Shown here in pieces: positions 5,322-12,092 of a DNA stretch of 12,237 nt. A model generated the notes under the pieces. It saw only the letters and a program-made list of their open reading frames with translations. It made no database searches and was not told the DNA's origin. The DNA is taken from positions 1-12,237 of the forward strand of contig WRAA01000035.1 of assembly GCA_009780445.1 (NCBI GenBank), given 5' to 3'. The DNA is from Defluviitaleaceae bacterium. GTDB taxonomy: Bacteria > Bacillota > Clostridia > Lachnospirales > WRAA01. The first letter of the stretch is position 1; every line of letters starts with the position of its first letter. A program made the translations under genes and the position numbers.

Positions 5322-5872
5322 GCTATGCTGAATGTGTATGACTGGCCCAACATGCTGACGACTATCTGCGTGTTGCCGCCCGTAAGCACAATGGTGCCGT
5401 TCCCGCCGATATCCTGCCCGAACTCGTCCACAAAGCCGGCGGACGTCAGAGCCGCCAGATACCGGAAGAACTCGTAGTCCGACGAATAGCTCTTGCTCAC
5501 AGAGAATCGCAACCTTGCGGCATCGTGTTCAAAGATGCTGATGTTGCTGACGCCGGTTACCGACTCGAAGGTGGGGATGTCGGGAAAGTGTTCGAAGTAG
5601 GCCAAACTGTGTTCCGCCGTGGTGATCGTGGCGGTGCGCGTGAGAGCGTCGTAGCTGACATATGCGCCGAGCATTTCGGAGATCTGCCTAAGCGGCACAA
5701 ACGTGGTGTCGTTGAACAGCAGGGTGTTCGAGCCGATGTTCACGCGGTCCACAACTACGCTGACAACACCCTGCACCGCGGATACCTCACGCGGCTGCGC
5801 AGTCACCGGAATCGCCAATGCCATCACCGCGGCGCACGAAAAGCCGAACACGAAACAAGCGAGTTTGTTCAC
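5312..5872 (-). CDS. Small secreted protein with a copper amine oxidase N-terminal-like (stalk) domain
   Basis: This is a 186-residue protein. Residues 1-25 form a signal peptide (MNKLACFVFG, a hydrophobic core, AIPVTAQ), so it is probably exported. Residues about 39-85 match the 'stalk' or copper amine oxidase N-terminal domain common in clostridial envelope proteins: VDRVNIGSNTLLFNDTTFVP, then LRQISEMLGAYVSYD and a TRTATI strand. The second half (about 90-186) has no domain I recognise and no repeats. No copper-site or enzymatic residues are evident; the name does not imply oxidase activity. The start is GTG at 5872 with GGAGGG five bases upstream. It follows jag by 36 bp, so it is probably cotranscribed with the rpmH-jag block, in the place where mnmE often lies. 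The exact role is unknown. Confidence 0.75.
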   Translation of the reverse strand: MNKLACFVFGFSCAAVMALAIPVTAQPREVSAVQGVVSVVVDRVNIGSNTLLFNDTTFVPLRQISEMLGAYVSYDALTRTATITTAEHSLAYFEHFPDIPTFESVTGVSNISIFEHDAARLRFSVSKSYSSDYEFFRYLAALTSAGFVDEFGQDIGGNGTIVLTGGNTQIVVSMLGQSYTFSIART

Positions 5873-5908
5873 AACATCCCTCCGTCCTGCTCTGCAGCAG
5901 ACCTATAC

Positions 5909-6535
5909 TTACTTAGGGTTGATTACAACATAACGATAAGGCTCGTCGCCTTCCGAATATGTATCTATGCCCCGTTCAGGCTGGAGCGTAGCGTGGATTA
6001 TGCGCCGCTCGTATGGCGACATCGGCTCCAACACTATCTTCTTGCGCGTTGCTCTGGCCTTCTTAACGAGGTTGTGCGCCAGAATCTCGAGGGTCTCGCG
6101 GCGTTTGTCGCGGTAGTTCTCCGCGTCCAGCAATATATTCACATACGGAGCCTTACCCTTGTTCACAACCAGGTTCACCAAGTACTGCAGCGAATCCAGG
6201 GTTTGCCCGCGCTTGCCTATCAAAATGCCTATGTCCTTGCCGTATATCATGATGCTGAGCTGTTTTTCGGTGCCGGTGATCTCGAAGGTCGCGTCTATGC
6301 CGATAGCGTCCAGAATCTCCTTCAGAAATTCCCGCGCGATACGCTCCGGGTCTATCCTAAGCGTAACCAGCACCTTTGCGGGGGTGCTGCCAATGCCCAA
6401 GAAGCCGGACTTGCCCTCCTGCAAGACCTGGACCTCCACCTGATCCCGGCTCACCCCAAGCTGTTTCAGCGCGTCGTTAACAGCGTCGTCCACCGTCTTG
6501 CCGGATCTCTCAATGCTTTCCATCATACTATCCAT
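5909..6535 (-). CDS. jag: RNA-binding protein Jag (KhpB), Jag_N-KH-R3H
   Basis: Jag/KhpB is a cytoplasmic RNA-binding protein that in other Firmicutes partners KhpA and affects cell elongation and division. The 208 residues show the three expected domains: Jag_N at about 4-55 (KTVDDAVNDALKQLGVSRDQ and a KSGFLGIGS turn), a KH domain at about 85-140 with the GxxG loop IGKRGQ (106-111) before TLDSLQYLVN, and an R3H domain at about 150-206 with R177-x3-H181 in PYERRIIHATLQ. The ATG at 6535 has AAAGGAG six bases upstream, favouring it over ATGs at codons 4 and 5. It follows yidC by 43 bp, the standard Firmicute order. Confidence 0.96.
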   Translation of the reverse strand: MDSMMESIERSGKTVDDAVNDALKQLGVSRDQVEVQVLQEGKSGFLGIGSTPAKVLVTLRIDPERIAREFLKEILDAIGIDATFEITGTEKQLSIMIYGKDIGILIGKRGQTLDSLQYLVNLVVNKGKAPYVNILLDAENYRDKRRETLEILAHNLVKKARATRKKIVLEPMSPYERRIIHATLQPERGIDTYSEGDEPYRYVVINPK

Positions 6536-6578
6536 GGTATACTCCTTTGTGTGTACCTTTGTTGGTATGTGCAGAAGC

Positions 6579-7628
6579 TTATTTTACCGCCTGTGCGTCG
6601 GTCTTGAAAAATACCTTGTTCAAGACCATCTGCTGAACAAACTGGAATATCGACGATGTTATCCAGTATACGCCAACACCGGCCGCCATCTGGATGGTAA
6701 AGAAGCCGAGCATGAACGGCATCATGTACAGCATAACTTTCTGCATCTGCTTCTGTGTCTGGTCTGTGGCCATGCTGGATGTCAGCTTTGTCATGAAGTA
6801 GGAAGCCAAGAATGTTGTGATCGCGGCCAAGATCGGAATTATGATACCGGGGAAGCTTGTCCCGGAGAGCTGACCCAGGTTTATGCCGAAGAACAGTTCG
6901 TATGAATCTTTCAGAGCCACAAGCTCGAACATCGCGGCGTGCATTTCCTGCGGCATGTCCGCTATGAAGCCGTACCATTCCGCGGGGGAAAAGCGGCTCA
7001 CAATCGTTTCGATATCCGACGCAACACCAGCGTTTAGCGTGCCGGCGTCCAGCATACTCCTGGGTATCTTCGCCTCGAAGTGCGGCCCCACAAGCTGCAG
7101 GTACTCGCTTGCGTCCATCACGTCCAGCATGGCCAGTATCTTCTCCGATATCCGGTTGAACACAAGCCCGATCTCCGTAACATACCTGTATGCCTGCTGC
7201 ATGATAAAGTTGAGCGAGATAAATATCGGCATTTGGATAAGCAGCGGCAGACAGCCGCCAAGGGGGTTTACCTTGTTCTTCGCGTACAGGGCTTGCAGCT
7301 CCGCGCCCATTTTCTGCTGGGATTCGCGGGTCTTTTCGCCTTCGTACTTTTTGCGGATCTTCATCATTTCGGGGTTAAGCCTCTGCATCGCAACCATGGA
7401 CTTCTGGGTCTTGATCGCAAGCGGAAGCATAAGTATTCTTGTGACTATCGTCAGCAGAACTATGGCGACACCCAGCGAATTATATGTCGTAAAACCGTTT
7501 ACAAAGTCAAACAGGAAGTTAAGTATCGAGCCGAAGAAGTCGGCCATGGGCCCCACGATAAAACCAGGGTCGTTTATCACCATGTTTCCGCCTGTGAAGA
7601 ATAGTGCCGTTCCCGAGAAAAGTGACAA
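6579..7628 (-). CDS. yidC: Membrane protein insertase YidC (Oxa1 family)
   Basis: YidC inserts and folds membrane proteins, alone or with SecYEG. Conserved features are a hydrophobic segment LGVAIVLLTIVTRILMLPLAI with its intramembrane arginine (R64 from the chosen start), the cytoplasmic hairpin after KTQKSMVAMQ, the NPLGGCLPLLIQMPIFISL segment (from about residue 121), and C-terminal membrane segments including FPGIIIPILAAITTFLASYF and MLYMMPFMLGFFTIQMAAGV. The second and third membrane segments are separated by about 100 residues of outer loop, longer than in short YidC/SpoIIIJ proteins. The start is set at TTG 7628 (349 aa), seven bases after a perfect AGGAGG; an ATG at 7583 is the alternative and loses only 15 residues. 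No lipobox is seen, unlike bacilli. It lies 94 bp after yidD. Confidence 0.95.
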   Translation of the reverse strand: MSLFSGTALFFTGGNMVINDPGFIVGPMADFFGSILNFLFDFVNGFTTYNSLGVAIVLLTIVTRILMLPLAIKTQKSMVAMQRLNPEMMKIRKKYEGEKTRESQQKMGAELQALYAKNKVNPLGGCLPLLIQMPIFISLNFIMQQAYRYVTEIGLVFNRISEKILAMLDVMDASEYLQLVGPHFEAKIPRSMLDAGTLNAGVASDIETIVSRFSPAEWYGFIADMPQEMHAAMFELVALKDSYELFFGINLGQLSGTSFPGIIIPILAAITTFLASYFMTKLTSSMATDQTQKQMQKVMLYMMPFMLGFFTIQMAAGVGVYWITSSIFQFVQQMVLNKVFFKTDAQAVK

Positions 7629-7635
7629 CTGTGTT

Positions 7636-7641
7636 CCTCCT
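7636..7641 (-). promoter_or_regulatory. Ribosome-binding site of yidC
   Basis: A perfect AGGAGG on the minus strand with seven bases to the TTG at 7626-7628, in frame with yidC. It is the strongest Shine-Dalgarno sequence in this operon and is the reason for choosing a TTG start over the ATG at 7581-7583. Confidence 0.7.
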
Positions 7642-7722
7642 AGTGTTATTCCTGTGTTTCGCAATCACACCCTGTTTTTTGTAAACACAAATAACGCGCA
7701 AAACACTGCGCATACAGCGATA

Positions 7723-7962
7723 TTATGTTCCGGGTACTTTCGGTGCCCTTGGCGGCACGGGATCCGGGCCGCCTTGGCAGAACGGGTTGCAGCGCAGCAA
7801 GCGGTACGTGCCCAACGCCAGCCCCTTCACCACACCATGGGTCATAACGGCATCCATCATGTATTCGGAGCATGTCGGGTAGAATCGGCACGCGGGCGGC
7901 AGTGCCGGGGATATGAACTTTTTGTAGAACCTAAGAAGCGCCAGCAAGGCGTTTACGAACAT
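7723..7962 (-). CDS. yidD: Membrane protein insertion efficiency factor YidD
   Basis: YidD is a small membrane-associated protein encoded between rnpA and yidC in most bacteria and thought to assist YidC-dependent insertion. The 79-residue sequence has the family pattern: an amphipathic N-terminus (ALLALLRFYKKFISP), the cysteine block CRFYPTCSEYMMDAV, a HG..KG segment, then RLLRCNPFCQGGPDPVP. The ATG at 7962 is six bases past the rnpA stop, and its ribosome-binding site (AGGGGA) lies over the rnpA 3' end, so translation is probably coupled. Length and cysteines are normal. Confidence 0.96.
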   Translation of the reverse strand: MFVNALLALLRFYKKFISPALPPACRFYPTCSEYMMDAVMTHGVVKGLALGTYRLLRCNPFCQGGPDPVPPRAPKVPGT

Positions 7963-7968
7963 GCCGTT

Positions 7969-8307
7969 CTATCCCCTGTGCAGATTGTGTTTTCTGATCA
8001 AGTGCAGCTGCGCGCTTTCCACCTGCGCGTACAAAGACCCCGCGCAGGCCGCCCGTGCTATAACCACGATGTCATAGCCTTGGCCGATGTTATGTTCGTT
8101 CAGGCGGTAGCTCTCGCGTATGAGCCGCGTCACCCTGCTTCTTACAACAGACTTCCCGACCTTCTTGCTGACGCAAATGCCCAGCCTGTTCCTGTCTGTG
8201 CCGTTTTTCTGCACATACATCACAAGAAGGCGGTTGGCGCGGGAATGACCCTTGTTGTAGACGAATCTGAACTGATAGTTCTTCCTAAGCGGCTCTGTGA
8301 ATTTCAT
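7969..8307 (-). CDS. rnpA: Ribonuclease P protein component
   Basis: RnpA is the protein subunit of RNase P, which with its RNA matures the 5' ends of tRNAs. At 112 residues it has the usual length. The N-terminus (KFTEPLRKNYQFRFVYNKG) is typical, and the RNR-type signature SRVTRLIRESYR at residues 57-68 is intact, after GICVSKKVGKSVVR. The ATG at 8307 is eight bases past the rpmH stop; the two are cotranscribed in most bacteria. The RNA subunit gene is not in this window. Confidence 0.97.
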   Translation of the reverse strand: MKFTEPLRKNYQFRFVYNKGHSRANRLLVMYVQKNGTDRNRLGICVSKKVGKSVVRSRVTRLIRESYRLNEHNIGQGYDIVVIARAACAGSLYAQVESAQLHLIRKHNLHRG

Positions 8308-8315
8308 ATGTCAAG

Positions 8316-8450
8316 CTACGCAGACAGAACCTTTCTTCCCTTTTGGCGTCTTCTCAGAAGCACCTTGCGCCCGTTGGCCGTTTTCATTCTCTTTCTGAAA
8401 CCGTGTTCGCGCTTGCGCTGCTTGGTCTTTGGCTGGAATGTCATCTTCAT
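8316..8450 (-). CDS. rpmH: Large ribosomal subunit protein bL34
   Basis: The reverse strand encodes 44 residues, MKMTFQPKTKQRKREHGFRK and onward, ending RRRQKGRKVLSA, which is full-length bL34. It is very basic, as expected for an rRNA-binding protein. The ATG at 8450 gives the usual MKxTFQP start; a second ATG two codons later would delete it. The ribosome-binding site is poor (AAGGACGG lies about 15 bases upstream). A strong promoter sits 77 bases upstream. It is first in the rpmH-rnpA-yidD-yidC-jag block. The gene normally divergent or upstream, dnaA, is absent. Confidence 0.97.
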   Translation of the reverse strand: MKMTFQPKTKQRKREHGFRKRMKTANGRKVLLRRRQKGRKVLSA

Positions 8451-8526
8451 ATCGTTCTTGCACCGTCCTTATGTTCGTTTTGGAGAAACCTGTAGTTTGG
8501 AAATGTGTAACAAATTCCGCTATAGT

Positions 8527-8555
8527 ATTGTACTAGATATCGCTTTGCGCGTCAA
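8527..8555 (-). promoter_or_regulatory. Sigma-A type promoter of the rpmH operon
   Basis: The minus strand has TTGACG (8555-8550), a 17-base spacer and TACAAT (8532-8527), each box 5/6 to consensus. Transcription would begin near 8520, giving a leader of about 70 nt before rpmH. It lies in the 129-bp gap after the metallophosphoesterase gene, where I see no GC-rich terminator hairpin. Confidence 0.82.
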
Positions 8556-8579
8556 GCAAAAATTTCAATTCTATTACAT

Positions 8580-9410
8580 TCAAGCCCAGAACTCCCGCGG
8601 AATAATGTCGATAACGCAGATCTCCGGCCTGTTCCAGAAGCGTATGGGGAAGTGTGTCGCGCCGATGCCCTTGGATACGAACATGGCCGTGCCGTCCTGC
8701 GAATACCAGCCGTAGCCGAACTTGGGGAACAGCCCCTGATTGGGCGCGAACAGCACGGGCATAAACGGAAACCTGACCTGCCCGCCGTGCGTATGCCCGC
8801 ACAGGAACATATCGGCGGAACACATGGAATATCTGTCGAGTATCTGCGGCTGGTGGCTCACGCATATGTTCAGGATGTCCGGGCTAAGGCTGTGCATGAC
8901 GGTATCCGCCTCGGCAAAACCTTTTACGCGCTTCAGGTGCATGTAGTCGCGCAGACCCACTATGTCCACGCTGTTCCCGTTCAGCTTGAGGTTGAGCTTC
9001 CGGTCGTTAAGCATACTTACGCCGCGCTCGGTCAGCAGACGCTTTAGCGGGCGGTAGTCGCGGTTGTCGTGGTTGCCGTCCACCGCGAACATTGGCGCGC
9101 GGCGTGCCAGCCGCTCGATGCCGTCCAGATGCGGCAGAACCTCGTGCGCCCGCCGCAGTATGAAGTCTCCGCCGACAATAGTCAGGTCGATGCCCTTTAG
9201 CTGCTCCACGGTTCTCCAGATGTCCAGGTTCATCCTGTGCCGGTTCCTGCCGTGCAGATCCGAGAAGAACAGCAGACGCAGAGGGCGCGTCACCTTCTCG
9301 CTCTCCACATACTCGTGCCGCACCTTCAGCCAGAACCGTCCGGCGGCGGCAATTCCCGCGGCCGCGGCGGCCCCCGCTCCCGCAAGCGCGGCAAGCTTTG
9401 CCATCAACAT
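8580..9410 (-). CDS. Membrane-anchored metallophosphoesterase, YkuE/YaeI type
   Basis: A 276-residue calcineurin-like phosphoesterase. An Ala/Gly-rich hydrophobic segment (residues 3-24) acts as signal anchor or signal peptide, so the catalytic domain is probably outside the membrane. The dimetal motifs are complete and in order: SDLHG (50-54), GGDF (80-83), GNHDN (112-116), SHQP (185-188) and GHTHGGQ (205-211). The C-terminal KGIGATHFPIRFWNRPEI segment is typical of the YkuE/YaeI group, some of which act on lipid A precursors or other phosphoesters; the substrate here cannot be told. The ATG at 9410 overlaps the preceding stop (TGATG), so the two genes are likely cotranscribed and coupled; an ATG two codons later is also possible. 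Confidence 0.9.
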   Translation of the reverse strand: MLMAKLAALAGAGAAAAAGIAAAGRFWLKVRHEYVESEKVTRPLRLLFFSDLHGRNRHRMNLDIWRTVEQLKGIDLTIVGGDFILRRAHEVLPHLDGIERLARRAPMFAVDGNHDNRDYRPLKRLLTERGVSMLNDRKLNLKLNGNSVDIVGLRDYMHLKRVKGFAEADTVMHSLSPDILNICVSHQPQILDRYSMCSADMFLCGHTHGGQVRFPFMPVLFAPNQGLFPKFGYGWYSQDGTAMFVSKGIGATHFPIRFWNRPEICVIDIIPREFWA

Positions 9411-11071
9411 CAGCTGAACCAGCCTCCCCCGATAAACTCGCGCAGGATGGAATTGGGCGGAACATGCTCGCTGCTCTGCGCAATGAAGGAATCCAGGAAG
9501 CGCAGCAGCCGCCGTGCCTCCGCAAATTCCGGTTGGGATCTGTCAACCGCAAGCAGCAGCGGCGTCACATAGGGCTTGAGTATGCACATTTCGTACACCA
9601 GGGCGGAGTTGAAGAACGCGTCGGCTTCCTCTTGAAACGGGAAGATGTAGTCGTTTTCGCCCTGCATTACCGACGGCCACATCTCGAAGGTTTTTTCCAC
9701 AGTCGCGCCCCTGTGCTTGAAGTCCCGCACAAGCCGGCGGATTAGCCGCGTGTCCGTCGTGGGTATGCGGTTGTGGTTGTCGATATTAAGCTGGGTCAGC
9801 GCGGAAATGAAGATCTTGAACTTTGCGTCGTCGGCGATATCCGCCGTGACCTTGCCGTTAAGCCCGTGTATGCCCTCCATTACGATAACGTCGTCGCCGG
9901 ATATCGAGATCTTGCGCCCCTTGTATTCGCGCTTGCCCGTGCGGAAGTTGAAGTGCGGCACCTCCACCTCTTGGCCGCGAAGCAGCTTCGACAGATCCGT
10001 GTTGATCTGCGCTACGTCGATAGCCTCCACCTTTTCAAGGTTGAGCGAACCGTCAGGCTCGCGCTCTATGTCGTCCCGGTTACGGTAATAGTCGTCCAGC
10101 GAAATTATGTGGGTGCGCATACCGTTTACCTTCAGCTGTATGCGCAGGCGGTTGGCCAGGGTGGTCTTGCCGGAGGAGGACGGCCCCGCGATCAGCACAA
10201 TACGCCTGTGCAGGTTCGTCACCATGTCGGCTATGTTGGCCACCTTTTTTTCGTGCAGTGCCTCCGAGATCCTGATGATGTTGTCGATGCCGACCTTGCA
10301 GATCTGGTCGTTCAGCGCGCCCACGGTGTCCACACCCAGAATACGCGCCCACTTGCTGGACTCCGCAAATATCTCCGAAACCTTGCTCGACTGCTTGAGG
10401 GGTTTTAGCTTGTCGGGTTCGGAGGGTTTCGGAAACTGCAGAACAAACCCGTCCCCCGACACCCGGTGCAGCTTGAAGCTGTTGATGCTGCCCATACGCG
10501 CGGCCATCGGGCCGTAGAAATAGTCGTGATACCAGCCGACCTTGTAGAGCTTTGCGTCGGAGGTGTTGCGGTACTTTAGTATGTTCACCTTGTCGAACTG
10601 GTTCAGCTCCGACGCAAGCCTTATGGCTTCGTCCACAGGCACGCGCACCACGCTTATGGGCATGTCCTCGTCCACGGCCTGCCGCATCCGCTGCTCTATC
10701 CTCTCCACAACCTCCGGCGTAAGCGGCGTGTCAAGGCCGTGTATCTCGCAGACATAGTTCTTGCTAATGGAGTATTCAACCACAACTTGGGTGCCCCTGC
10801 CCAGCACTTCCTGCACGGCAAATATCATCAGGAATGTCGCGCTGCGCTGATAAATACGGAAGCCGTTCTGATCCGTAATGTCTATAAAGCGTATTGCCGC
10901 GTCGCTGTTAAGCCTCTCGTGCAGTTCCTTTACCTCGCCGCCCACTTCCGCCGCCAGCACGGGATACGGCGCATCGCCCGCGTGTTCCCGCGCAAGCTCG
11001 AACAAGCTGATCCCCTTGGGGAAGCTGCGCGCCTTCCCTTTTCCGATAGTAAGTCTCACATCTTCGCTCAT
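9410..11071 (-). CDS. TGS / tRNA-synthetase-like / uridine kinase fusion protein (nucleoside kinase family)
   Basis: A 553-residue cytoplasmic protein. The N-terminus (about 1-60) is a TGS domain (RLTIGKGKARSFPKGISLFE), as in threonyl-tRNA synthetase. It is followed to about 230 by the alanyl/threonyl-tRNA-synthetase second additional domain fold (HGLDTPLTPEVVERIEQRMR, a DYFYGPMAA segment). The C-terminal half is a phosphoribulokinase/uridine kinase P-loop domain with Walker A GPSSSGKT at 296-303, then SLDDYYRNRDD and HFNFRTGKR. This architecture is common in Clostridia, usually labelled nucleoside or uridine kinase. The true substrate is not established by sequence, and the editing-domain metal residues should not be assumed active. 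The ATG at 11071 has AAAGGTGAT six bases upstream and was preferred to an upstream start at 11110. It overlaps the phosphoesterase by one base. Confidence 0.9.
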   Translation of the reverse strand: MSEDVRLTIGKGKARSFPKGISLFELAREHAGDAPYPVLAAEVGGEVKELHERLNSDAAIRFIDITDQNGFRIYQRSATFLMIFAVQEVLGRGTQVVVEYSISKNYVCEIHGLDTPLTPEVVERIEQRMRQAVDEDMPISVVRVPVDEAIRLASELNQFDKVNILKYRNTSDAKLYKVGWYHDYFYGPMAARMGSINSFKLHRVSGDGFVLQFPKPSEPDKLKPLKQSSKVSEIFAESSKWARILGVDTVGALNDQICKVGIDNIIRISEALHEKKVANIADMVTNLHRRIVLIAGPSSSGKTTLANRLRIQLKVNGMRTHIISLDDYYRNRDDIEREPDGSLNLEKVEAIDVAQINTDLSKLLRGQEVEVPHFNFRTGKREYKGRKISISGDDVIVMEGIHGLNGKVTADIADDAKFKIFISALTQLNIDNHNRIPTTDTRLIRRLVRDFKHRGATVEKTFEMWPSVMQGENDYIFPFQEEADAFFNSALVYEMCILKPYVTPLLLAVDRSQPEFAEARRLLRFLDSFIAQSSEHVPPNSILREFIGGGWFS

Positions 11072-11109
11072 AATATCACCTTTGCCGTCATGTTCTAAGT
11101 TCTGACACA

Positions 11110-11138
11110 ATTATACTATACATCCGCGAATTTGAAAA
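11110..11138 (-). promoter_or_regulatory. Candidate sigma-A promoter of the kinase-phosphoesterase pair
   Basis: The minus strand has TTTTCA (11138-11133; 4/6), a 17-base spacer and a perfect TATAAT (11115-11110). Initiation near 11103 gives a leader of about 32 nt with the AAAGGTGAT ribosome-binding site. Confidence 0.65.
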
Positions 11139-11163
11139 GACATAATATTTGCTTCTTCGCGCA

Positions 11164-11200
11164 AAGCAAACCCTGCGGCTGTCTGCCACAGGGTTTTATG
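11164..11200 (-). terminator. Terminator-like hairpin after pdaA, possibly bidirectional
   Basis: AAACCCTG (11168-11175) pairs with CAGGGTTT (11189-11196). Inside, after a 1x1 mismatch, GGC pairs with GCC around a five-base loop. In the pdaA transcript it is followed by GGTTTGCTTTG, in the other direction by GGGTTTTATG. It begins 21 bp beyond the pdaA stop. The U tract is modest. Confidence 0.65.
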
Positions 11201-11217
11201 CTGTTTACAATTACGTC

Positions 11218-11988
11218 TCACATGGCCGGTGTTGCGCCACCGGTCAAGTGGTGCAGGCTCTCAAATCGGTAGCCCAGATCTGCATAGCGTGTCAGCAGTT
11301 CATCCAGAATGAGAGCGTTTGTCTTGGACGTATTGTGCAGGAGGATGACCGCGCCGGGGTGCGTTCGCGGCACAAGCTTCTCGAACGCCTCCGCCTTGGA
11401 CGGCTGGTTGTCCTCTTCCCAATCCTTGTACGCAAGGCTCCAGAACACGGTTGCGTAGCCCATGTCCTGCGCCATCTTTAAGTTTGCCTCGCTGTAGATG
11501 CCCTTGGGCGGCCTGTAAAACTTTGGCATATCCTTGCCCGTTACGTTCTTGAAATGTTCCTCCGCCTGCGTCAGTTCCTTGGCGAAGCTGTTCTTGTCGC
11601 CGATCTTGCTCATGTCGGGGTGCGTCATTGTGTGGTTGGCCACAATGTGCCCTTCGTTAACCATGCGCAGGATAATCTCCGGGTTCTTCTTGATATAGTA
11701 TCCCACAAGGAAGAACGCCGCGGGCGCGTTGTGCTTGCCAAGTGTGTCGAGTATATCGGGCGTAAAGCCATTTTCATAGCCCGCGTCGAAGGTGAGGTAC
11801 AGCACCTTGTCGTTTTCCGCGCCGATATAGTACGCGCCGAACTGCGCCAGGTACTCTGCCGTGGCGTTCCCCCGCGGACGCTCCCCCGTCGTTGGATAGT
11901 ACACGCCCCAGCCTTCGCCGGCGTAAACATTTGTTCCGGACAAGCCAAGAACTAAGCAGCACGTCAGTATCTTCAATATATTTCTCAC
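11218..11988 (-). CDS. pdaA: Delta-lactam-biosynthetic de-N-acetylase (PdaA-type polysaccharide deacetylase)
   Basis: This exported 256-residue enzyme belongs to the NodB/CE4 deacetylase fold. Close family features point to PdaA, which removes the acetyl group from muramic acid during muramic delta-lactam formation in spore cortex. A signal peptide covers about 1-23 (ending NVYA). Catalytic motifs are TFDAGYENG (66-74), HTMTHP (119-124, the metal-binding H-x3-H), RPPKG (159-163), an AYKDWEEDNQP segment, and ILLHNTS (215-221). As in other PdaA proteins, the second aspartate of the classical TFDD motif is replaced, here by alanine. The start is GTG at 11988 with GGGAG seven bases upstream; that site is partly inside a palindrome. 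It stands alone between an element copy and a terminator. It suggests, but does not prove, a spore former. Confidence 0.88.
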   Translation of the reverse strand: MRNILKILTCCLVLGLSGTNVYAGEGWGVYYPTTGERPRGNATAEYLAQFGAYYIGAENDKVLYLTFDAGYENGFTPDILDTLGKHNAPAAFFLVGYYIKKNPEIILRMVNEGHIVANHTMTHPDMSKIGDKNSFAKELTQAEEHFKNVTGKDMPKFYRPPKGIYSEANLKMAQDMGYATVFWSLAYKDWEEDNQPSKAEAFEKLVPRTHPGAVILLHNTSKTNALILDELLTRYADLGYRFESLHHLTGGATPAM

Positions 11989-11997
11989 GTTATCACT

Positions 11998-12019
11998 CCC
12001 GGCATTAGTTTATGCCGGG
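11998..12019. promoter_or_regulatory. Perfect palindrome overlapping the pdaA ribosome-binding site
   Basis: CCCGGCAT (11998-12005), six bases, ATGCCGGG (12012-12019): a perfect 8-bp GC-rich stem. In the pdaA transcript the 3' arm ends in GGG, which is the first part of the GGGAG ribosome-binding site, so folding would partly hide it. It could equally be an operator. No convincing promoter can be assigned in 12020-12092. Confidence 0.55.
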
Positions 12020-12092
12020 TATAGCATTTTATGCAGTAATAACATGGTATGGTGAATAAACTAAATTCACTGCTTGCGACATTACACGAAGC

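Noticed and set aside
8451..8579. Possible replication origin beside rpmH
   Set aside because: I see no cluster of TTATCCACA-like DnaA boxes and no dnaA gene; the gap is explained by the rpmH promoter and leader.
6883..8715. A 610-codon plus-strand open frame opposite yidC, yidD, rnpA and rpmH
   Set aside because: It spans several well-identified minus-strand genes and shows no domain; it is an antisense artefact of codon use.
12020..12092. A sporulation sigma-factor promoter (SigG-like) for pdaA
   Set aside because: CATACC and TGAATT-like pieces occur but at the wrong spacing; no arrangement was convincing.
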